A stretch of DNA of 26,202 nucleotides, taken from contig JAAWCI010000051.1 of NCBI GenBank assembly GCA_022793145.1, positions 1 to 26,202 of the forward strand. Direction: 5' to 3'. The notes below the pieces were generated by a model. The model made no database searches. It had not been told where the DNA came from and saw only the letters and a list, made by a program, of their open reading frames with translations. The position numbers were made by a program, and so were the translations under genes. The stretch comes from Bacilli bacterium. Lineage in GTDB: Bacteria; Bacillota_I; Bacilli_A; RF39; UBA660. Of the stretch, positions 22,246-26,202 are shown piece by piece (position 1 is the first letter of the stretch; each line of letters opens with the position of its first letter).

Positions 22246-23355
22246 ATGAAGAAAGTAGTCATTGGAATGAGTGGTGGAGTAGATAGTAGTGTAGCCGCAA
22301 TTTTATTAAAGCAACAAGGTTATGAAGTGATTGGTTTATTTATGAGAAATTGGGATGCGGCTTTAAATAATGATATTTTAGGGAACCCAACATTAGAAGA
22401 AAATATTTGCCCTCAGGAACAAGACTATAATGATGCATTAAAAGTGTGTGAGCAAATTGGAATTCCATTACACCGCATTGATTTTGTAAAAGAATATTGG
22501 GAATATGTATTTACTTATTTTTTGGAAGAATTAAAACAAGGGAGAACGCCAAATCCAGACATTATGTGTAATAAATATATTAAGTTTGATATGTTTGTGC
22601 AAGAAGCTGAAAAATTGGGTGCTGATTATATTGCGACTGGTCATTATGCTAGAATTTTAGATGGGAAACTAATGAAAGCAGTTGACCATAATAAAGACCA
22701 GACATACTTTTTGTCTCAACTATCTAAAAAGCAGCTTTCAAATGTTTTGTTTCCAATCGGAGAATTGGAAAAAAGAGAGGTTCGCAAGATTGCTGATGAA
22801 TTTGGATTAATAACTGCTGCCAAAAAGGATTCTACAGGAATATGTTTCATTGGTGAACGTAATTTTACTAAGTTCCTAGAAAATTATTTACCAAATATTC
22901 CAGGAGATATTATAGATATTGAAACAAATACAGTAATAGGAAAACATATCGGATTAATGTATTATACAATTGGACAGCGGAAAGGGCTTAATTTAGGTGG
23001 AAATCATGATAGAGTGTTTGTAGTTGGAAAAGATTTATCAAAAAAGGTTTTGTATGTGGCACATGGAGATGATAATTCATATCTTTTTAGTGATAGCGCT
23101 ATTATAGATACTATTAATTGGATTAGTGATGAAAAACCAAAGAATTGTTTGGCAAAATTTCGATATCGGCAAAATGATAATCCTGTAGAAATGGAATACC
23201 TTGATGATAATCATATTTTAGTTAAATATCCACAAGGAGTAAAAGCAGTAACTCCAGGGCAAGCGTGTGTCTTTTATGCCGAAAATGGAGAATGCCTTGG
23301 TGGTGGATTAATTAAGGAAATAAGAAAAGAAGGGGAGAAACTTTGGTATTTATAA
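22246..23355 (+). CDS. mnmA: tRNA-specific 2-thiouridylase MnmA
   Basis: 369 residues, full length. It uses ATP and a protein persulfide to thiolate uridine-34 of tRNAs for Lys, Glu and Gln. The PP-loop is GMSGGVDSS (7-15). Catalytic cysteines are Cys108 in NPDIMCN and Cys200 in [13 protein letters not shown], both present. The tRNA-binding and beta-barrel domains follow ([24 protein letters not shown]). The 40-55 insert after [12 protein letters not shown] is the family's normal acidic loop. The start is ATG 22246; an in-frame TTG at 22234 lies upstream of the GGTGAG ribosome binding site and before the predicted transcript start. Confidence 0.96.
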   Translation: MKKVVIGMSGGVDSSVAAILLKQQGYEVIGLFMRNWDAALNNDILGNPTLEENICPQEQDYNDALKVCEQIGIPLHRIDFVKEYWEYVFTYFLEELKQGRTPNPDIMCNKYIKFDMFVQEAEKLGADYIATGHYARILDGKLMKAVDHNKDQTYFLSQLSKKQLSNVLFPIGELEKREVRKIADEFGLITAAKKDSTGICFIGERNFTKFLENYLPNIPGDIIDIETNTVIGKHIGLMYYTIGQRKGLNLGGNHDRVFVVGKDLSKKVLYVAHGDDNSYLFSDSAIIDTINWISDEKPKNCLAKFRYRQNDNPVEMEYLDDNHILVKYPQGVKAVTPGQACVFYAENGECLGGGLIKEIRKEGEKLWYL

Positions 23356-23393
23356 AGTAGGGGAGGAGATTGTCACTTTCTCTACTCTTTTTT
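23355..23393 (+). terminator. Intrinsic terminator after mnmA
   Basis: AGTAGGGGAG near 23357-23366 pairs with CTTTCTCTACT near 23376-23386 (several G-U pairs), followed by a long T run. Confidence 0.75.
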
Positions 23394-23416
23394 TGTTCTA
23401 TACTTTTTGTTTACAC

Positions 23417-23444
23417 TTGACATTTGACATAAAAGTGATAGAAT
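23417..23444 (+). promoter_or_regulatory. Promoter of the HTH gene, with a tandem TTGACAT repeat
   Basis: TTGACA (23417-23422), a 16-nt spacer and TAGAAT (23439-23444) with a TG extension (23436-23437). The -35 belongs to a perfect tandem repeat TTGACAT-TTGACAT (23417-23430), itself bracketed by CACTT (23414-23418) and AAGTG (23433-23437), a possible operator. Confidence 0.65.
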
Positions 23445-23462
23445 GATAATAGGAGGGTTGAT

Positions 23463-24248
23463 ATGATGAACAGATTAAACGAAATCTTGCATGAATTAGG
23501 AATATCAAAAGTAAAATTAGCTAAATTCTTAGGAGTTTCCAGACAAATGATTTATAATTACTTGGAACTAGATGATATCAATAAATGGCCAAAAGATAAA
23601 AAAGTACTATTATTGAATTTGCTTGGAATTAAGTCTCCAGAAGAATTAGAGAATATAAAAGTAGACACAGACTATATTATGGATGTAGAAGCTAGAATCA
23701 ACAACTTATTTGAAAGCACTCAAAAAAATATTGCAAATGAAACAAATTCTATTTATAATGGATTAAATAAAAGACAAAAAGAAGTTATGGTAAATATTGT
23801 CGATTTGATGAAAGAACGTTTGGAAGATGATAAAGATGATGAGGCATATTATACTTTTAAATATTTGTATCATTTTTTACAGTCTTTGGATACTTCAAAA
23901 GAATTAAAGTATGTTTTAGCATATGTTGCAAAGGCAACTGGATTTGTAAAACCTCTGGAGTTTGTATTTGAAGAAAACGAACAATTTATTTTTGAAAGTA
24001 TTTTGTTTTCTGCTTTTACATTGTATAATGGGGGAGGTGCTTCCAAAACTAAAATAGCAGAGACTCATAGACGTTTTGTAGCTCAAATTGAACACAAAAA
24101 TGAAGAAAGGATGAGCCGCACTTTAGAATTGAATACAATTAAAGTTCAGGCTTTAAAAGAACTTGGATATACTGAGATTAACGAAAGAAATGCAGCAGAA
24201 ATATTTGAAAAAATTGCTGAAATTCAATCAAGAAAAGTTGGACAATAA
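23463..24248 (+). CDS. Helix-turn-helix DNA-binding protein of unknown role
   Basis: 261-residue soluble protein. The N-terminus is a short HTH of the Cro/C1 type (LNEILHELGISKVKLAKFLG, then VSRQMIYNYLE). After a linker come about 200 mainly helical residues that I do not recognise (NGLNKRQKEVMVNIVDLMKE; ETHRRFVAQIEHKNEERMSR; EINERNAAEIFEKIAEIQSR). No membrane segment or enzymatic motif is visible. The long helical part may mediate oligomerisation or bind a partner, so this may be a nucleoid- or cell-cycle-type regulator rather than a phage repressor, but that is inference. AGGAGG lies 6 nt before ATG 23463; ATG 23466 is also possible. It has its own promoter and terminator. The repeats at its -35 suggest autoregulation. 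Confidence 0.75.
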   Translation: MMNRLNEILHELGISKVKLAKFLGVSRQMIYNYLELDDINKWPKDKKVLLLNLLGIKSPEELENIKVDTDYIMDVEARINNLFESTQKNIANETNSIYNGLNKRQKEVMVNIVDLMKERLEDDKDDEAYYTFKYLYHFLQSLDTSKELKYVLAYVAKATGFVKPLEFVFEENEQFIFESILFSAFTLYNGGGASKTKIAETHRRFVAQIEHKNEERMSRTLELNTIKVQALKELGYTEINERNAAEIFEKIAEIQSRKVGQ

Positions 24249-24272
24249 ACACTACATTTTGTAGTTTTTTTT
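24249..24272 (+). terminator. Intrinsic terminator after the HTH gene
   Basis: ACTACA (24251-24256) pairs with TGTAGT (24260-24265), followed by a T run. Confidence 0.8.
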
Positions 24273-24606
24273 ATGTCACTTCCCCTACTTTATTTTTTGA
24301 ATTTTAATAGTAGAGTAGTGTTATTTTTAACGCAAAAAACTATTAGTAGATGATGGATTATAAAGATAAAGTACTTAAAATGAAGTTATATAGAATAATA
24401 ATTTCAGTATAATTATAGATATTTCTTTTCAATATAATAATGTATTAAAGCAAATGAAAAGAATTTATCTTTTGAAGGATAATTATATTATTGATTTTTT
24501 AATGTTATAATATACAAAGCTAATTATGGTTATTATTTGTGCTATTTTTAATCCACTAACAACTTTCTATAATGTATATTATGTTAACTTCTTTTGATAA
24601 AGAAAA
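24273..24606. other. Gene-poor AT-rich stretch with inverted repeats and an orphan promoter
   Basis: No coding frame with a ribosome binding site is found on either strand; the longest ATG frames are under 20 codons. The stretch holds an imperfect inverted repeat CACTTCCCCTACT / AGTAGAGTAGTG (24277-24320). A second inverted repeat (24418-24468) has arms TTCTTTTCA / TGAAAAGAA extended by AGATA / TATCT. There is also a TGTTATAAT extended -10 on the plus strand (24503-24511) with no gene behind it. A transcript from there would run antisense into the 3' end of the minus-strand gene at 24607. Confidence 0.5.
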
Positions 24607-25305
24607 TTATTTCTTTTGAAGCTTATTTATAATCATTGCTATAATATTACTCCAACTATCTTCATATTTATTTTTTTTAATGTTATATAAATGATTTTTA
24701 GCAATAATAGCTAGTTTATATTCTTCTTTTTTTGCACGTTTCTTTTTAGATAAAATATCATATAAAAAATCAATTATGTATTTACACGCTAAAAAAGTGA
24801 TTAAAATTATGACAATACTAAAATATAAAGCGCTTTCATCTATATTATTAGCATTATTTTCGGACATGGATGGAATAGCAAATAAATAAGAACAAATTAA
24901 GGGAAAAATTATTGAAGAAAAAAAGCTATTTTCTCCAGTTTTATTGTTTATACAAATTAGCTCTAAAAATTCCTCTATGTCATGGTTATAGCTTTTTTTA
25001 TATTTTTTTAAACAGTGAAAAAAGATTTGCTCGTCTGCTTTAAACTTATTCTTTTGGTTTTTATTTATATAGTAATACCAAATGGATTCCCCTGCTTTTA
25101 ACCATATCGCTACCCCAATAAATAGAGACATTATTTTAGCATAAACATCACCTATATTGAATTTGTTCCAATCTAAAATAATATGTATTGTCATTCCTAG
25201 AATCATTATGATGATTGAAATGATAACAATATTGATTGGATTATCATATTTATCCATTATAACTGTTTTCTTTTTATATTCTTCCCACCAATCTTCATGT
25301 ATCAT
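24607..25305 (-). CDS. Membrane protein of unknown function (second of a pair)
   Basis: 232 residues, not recognised. Four hydrophobic segments are visible, near residues 23-43, 60-82, 127-145 and 162-185, with a charged cytoplasmic loop of about 40 residues between helices 2 and 3 (NKNQKNKFKADEQIFFHCLKKY partly) and a Lys-rich C-terminal tail. The start is ATG (plus 25305-25303), 5 nt after AGGTGA. That ribosome binding site contains the TGA stop of the upstream gene, so translation is coupled; the GTG at 25314 would lie inside it. Base composition is more AT-rich than the housekeeping genes, and the pair is flanked by non-coding DNA, which suggests an accessory insertion. Function is unknown; a membrane-acting defence or toxin pair is only one possibility. 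Confidence 0.65.
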   Translation of the reverse strand: MIHEDWWEEYKKKTVIMDKYDNPINIVIISIIIMILGMTIHIILDWNKFNIGDVYAKIMSLFIGVAIWLKAGESIWYYYINKNQKNKFKADEQIFFHCLKKYKKSYNHDIEEFLELICINNKTGENSFFSSIIFPLICSYLFAIPSMSENNANNIDESALYFSIVIILITFLACKYIIDFLYDILSKKKRAKKEEYKLAIIAKNHLYNIKKNKYEDSWSNIIAMIINKLQKK

Positions 25306-25310
25306 TTTTA

Positions 25311-25817
25311 TCACCTACTCTCTTTTATTTGAATTTTGTCAATTTTATTATGTATAATAATGTTTATAAAAATTGAAAATGCAACAATTATAAGTGGCGT
25401 TAGCCATTGAAGCATAGATTTATCGAGAATGCCAAAAAGAATTGCTAGCACACTTGTGAAAAATGTAAGCACATTGATTGGGGTAATAAGATAAATGTTT
25501 TTATAGTTGTCAATTAGCCTAGATAAAAATTCTACAGTTTCATAATTTATAGTAATTGTTTCCCTTTCTAATTTAGCTAAATTTTTACTTTTTAGAAATT
25601 CTTTGATTTCAATTAAGACTTTATCATCAATATTACAGTCTTTTATGATTTCAGAATCACTAAATTCTTTTTTTAAATTTTTATAATATTCATTTACAAA
25701 ATAGTTAAAAGTCTTATAAAAGCTTATTTTGTTTTTATTTATAGTCTTATTTATCTTTTTACTTTTTTTCTTATCTTTCAAATATGATTTTAAATGTTTC
25801 TTTTCTAGTTCAAGCAT
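25311..25817 (-). CDS. Lys-rich protein with two C-terminal membrane helices (first of a pair)
   Basis: 168 residues, not recognised. Residues 1-105 are hydrophilic, very Lys-rich and helical (LKSYLKDKKKSKKINKTINK; NIDDKVLIEIKEFLKS). Then two hydrophobic helices near 112-130 and 134-156 (LITPINVLTFFTSVLAILFG; LTPLIIVAFSIFINIIIH) lead to a short tail. The start is ATG (plus 25817-25815), 6 nt after GAGGTG; the GTG at 25826 lies within that ribosome binding site. An extended -10 promoter stands 22 nt upstream. Its TGA stop overlaps the ribosome binding site of the next membrane protein, so the two probably act together. The N-terminal domain may bind a ligand or a nucleic acid, but I see no motif. 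Confidence 0.65.
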   Translation of the reverse strand: MLELEKKHLKSYLKDKKKSKKINKTINKNKISFYKTFNYFVNEYYKNLKKEFSDSEIIKDCNIDDKVLIEIKEFLKSKNLAKLERETITINYETVEFLSRLIDNYKNIYLITPINVLTFFTSVLAILFGILDKSMLQWLTPLIIVAFSIFINIIIHNKIDKIQIKESR

Positions 25818-25839
25818 AAAACTCACCTCTTAATTTTTT

Positions 25840-25848
25840 ATTATAGCA
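25840..25848 (-). promoter_or_regulatory. Extended -10 promoter for the membrane protein pair
   Basis: TGCTATAAT on the minus strand (hexamer at plus 25840-25845), 22 nt from the ATG. Confidence 0.6.
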
Positions 25849-25881
25849 CAAATATAACAAAAACGAACATAATTTCATCAT

Positions 25882-25915
25882 AAAAAAAATCAGAAACTTA
25901 TTGAAAGCTTCTGAT
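25882..25915 (-). terminator. Strong minus-strand terminator of the 20-residue peptide gene
   Basis: On the minus strand ATCAGAAGCTT pairs with AAGTTTCTGAT (11 bp including one G-U) around a 5-nt loop, followed by seven or eight Ts. It is one of the best terminators in the window, yet no long gene precedes it on that strand, which is what led to the small gene at 25898-25960. Confidence 0.85.
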
Positions 25916-25960
25916 ATTATTCCTCATATAATGAATGAGTAATATTAATAATAAAATCAT
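25898..25960 (-). CDS. Candidate 20-residue hydrophobic peptide (toxin-like or regulatory small RNA gene)
   Basis: A frame of 20 codons on the minus strand, MILLLILLIHYMRNN followed by IRSFQ and TAA. AAGGGGA lies 4 nt before the ATG. Upstream is a complete promoter (TTGCAT, 16 nt, TGTTATAAT type) and downstream a strong terminator whose hairpin contains the stop codon. The transcript would be about 100 nt. A hydrophobic stretch with a basic C-terminal end resembles type I toxin peptides in layout only; no sequence family is recognised. A TATAAT on the opposite strand inside the gene (25927-25932) could start an antisense RNA. Alternatively it is a non-coding small RNA and the frame is accidental. 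Confidence 0.5.
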   Translation of the reverse strand: MILLLILLIHYMRNNIRSFQ

Positions 25961-25988
25961 AAAATCCCCTTTTTTCTTTCGAGAGGAT

Positions 25989-26016
25989 ATTATAACAGAA
26001 ATTTAAAAAAATGCAA
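25989..26016 (-). promoter_or_regulatory. Promoter of the 20-residue peptide gene
   Basis: Minus strand TTGCAT (plus 26011-26016), a 16-nt spacer and TATAAT (plus 25989-25994) with TG extension (plus 25996-25997). The predicted start is near 25982, giving a leader of about 22 nt. Confidence 0.65.
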
Positions 26017-26059
26017 ATTGATTAAAATCGTTCCAAATTCTACCACTTCCCTACTCTTT

Positions 26060-26089
26060 GCATAATTCACTCATAAGCAATCCATAATA
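26060..26089 (+). promoter_or_regulatory. Near-perfect sigma-G promoter
   Basis: GCATA (26060-26064), an 18-nt spacer and CATAATA (26083-26089). This matches the sigma-G consensus gHATR-18-CATnMTA at every position, and its -10 is identical to that proposed for spoIVB. It is 17 nt from the ATG of the gene at the window end. Confidence 0.6.
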
Positions 26090-26106
26090 CTAATGGGTGA
26101 TGAAAT

Positions 26107-26202
26107 ATGGCAAAGAAAAATATGAAACAGTCTAATAAAGCATCTGTAAAGAACTGTAAGAATAATAATGTTAGTAATGCTAACAATAATGCAGTAACTG
26201 AT
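26107..26202 (+). CDS. N-terminal part of a Lys/Asn-rich protein, probably forespore-expressed (cut by window end)
   Basis: The first 32 codons of a gene that runs off the window. The sequence is low-complexity and rich in Lys, Asn and Ser (MAKKNMKQSNKASVKNCKNN and onwards), without hydrophobic segments. GGGTGA lies 6 nt before ATG 26107. The promoter matches sigma-G, which in spore-formers drives late forespore genes such as small acid-soluble spore proteins, so a small spore core or coat protein is a reasonable guess. I do not recognise an SASP family motif in the visible part. Confidence 0.6.
   Translation, partial: MAKKNMKQSNKASVKNCKNNNVSNANNNAVTD

Noticed and set aside
24336..24410. Small frames beginning at ATGs in the gene-poor stretch
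   Set aside because: Under 20 codons with no ribosome binding site, promoter spacing or terminator, unlike the small genes accepted at 21360 and 25898.
1..26202. CRISPR array, tRNA or rRNA genes, insertion sequence or complete prophage
   Set aside because: No regularly spaced repeats, cloverleaf or rRNA-like sequence, transposase or phage structural genes were seen on either strand.

Overview
The window is AT-rich (roughly 30% G+C by eye), densely packed with bacterial genes, and uses the standard genetic code: TGA is a genuine stop, for example at 15421-15423. It carries three endospore-formation genes (spoIVB, spoIIM, ylbJ), Gram-positive housekeeping genes, strong GGAGGTGAT-type ribosome binding sites and U-tailed terminators. 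This points to a spore-forming low-G+C Firmicute, most likely one of the uncultured gut Bacilli lineages near the Mollicutes/Erysipelotrichia. The lineage is inferred from gene content and composition only.

Region 1 (1-5548) is a type IV pilus / type II secretion-like locus. It has pilC (with a long N-terminal extension), the prepilin peptidase, an assembly ATPase on the opposite strand (with a proline-rich tail) and two pseudopilin-like proteins. Region 2 (5543-7578) holds ylbJ and the ylbL/sepM PDZ-Lon protease, neighbours in Bacillus but divergent here. Region 3 (7644-12257) is more accessory: a fused ABC transporter/permease, a gene remnant broken by an apparent internal deletion, a lipoprotein and a membrane-anchored XRE regulator.

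Region 4 (12344-17804) has mutS with a small membrane protein gene, then an unrecognised repeat-containing protein. That protein's coding frame ends at an A-AAA-AAG slippery heptamer, followed after 7 nt by a 7-bp hairpin, with an open -1 frame continuing for 127 codons. This is a strong candidate for programmed frameshifting or slippage. Region 5 (17870-23355) is nusB-xseA-xseB, spoIVB, mscL, spoIIM and mnmA. Compared with the Bacillus nusB-to-spoIVB segment it is strongly condensed. Candidate sigma-G and sigma-E promoters precede spoIVB and spoIIM.

Region 6 (23463-26202) has an HTH protein, a gene-poor stretch, a pair of unrecognised membrane proteins on the minus strand, a tiny minus-strand gene for a 20-residue hydrophobic peptide with its own promoter and terminator, and the start of a Lys/Asn-rich protein behind a near-perfect sigma-G promoter. 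Most promoters are of the extended -10 type (TGnTATAAT), often only 16-28 nt from the start codon, so many mRNAs probably begin at or just before the Shine-Dalgarno sequence.
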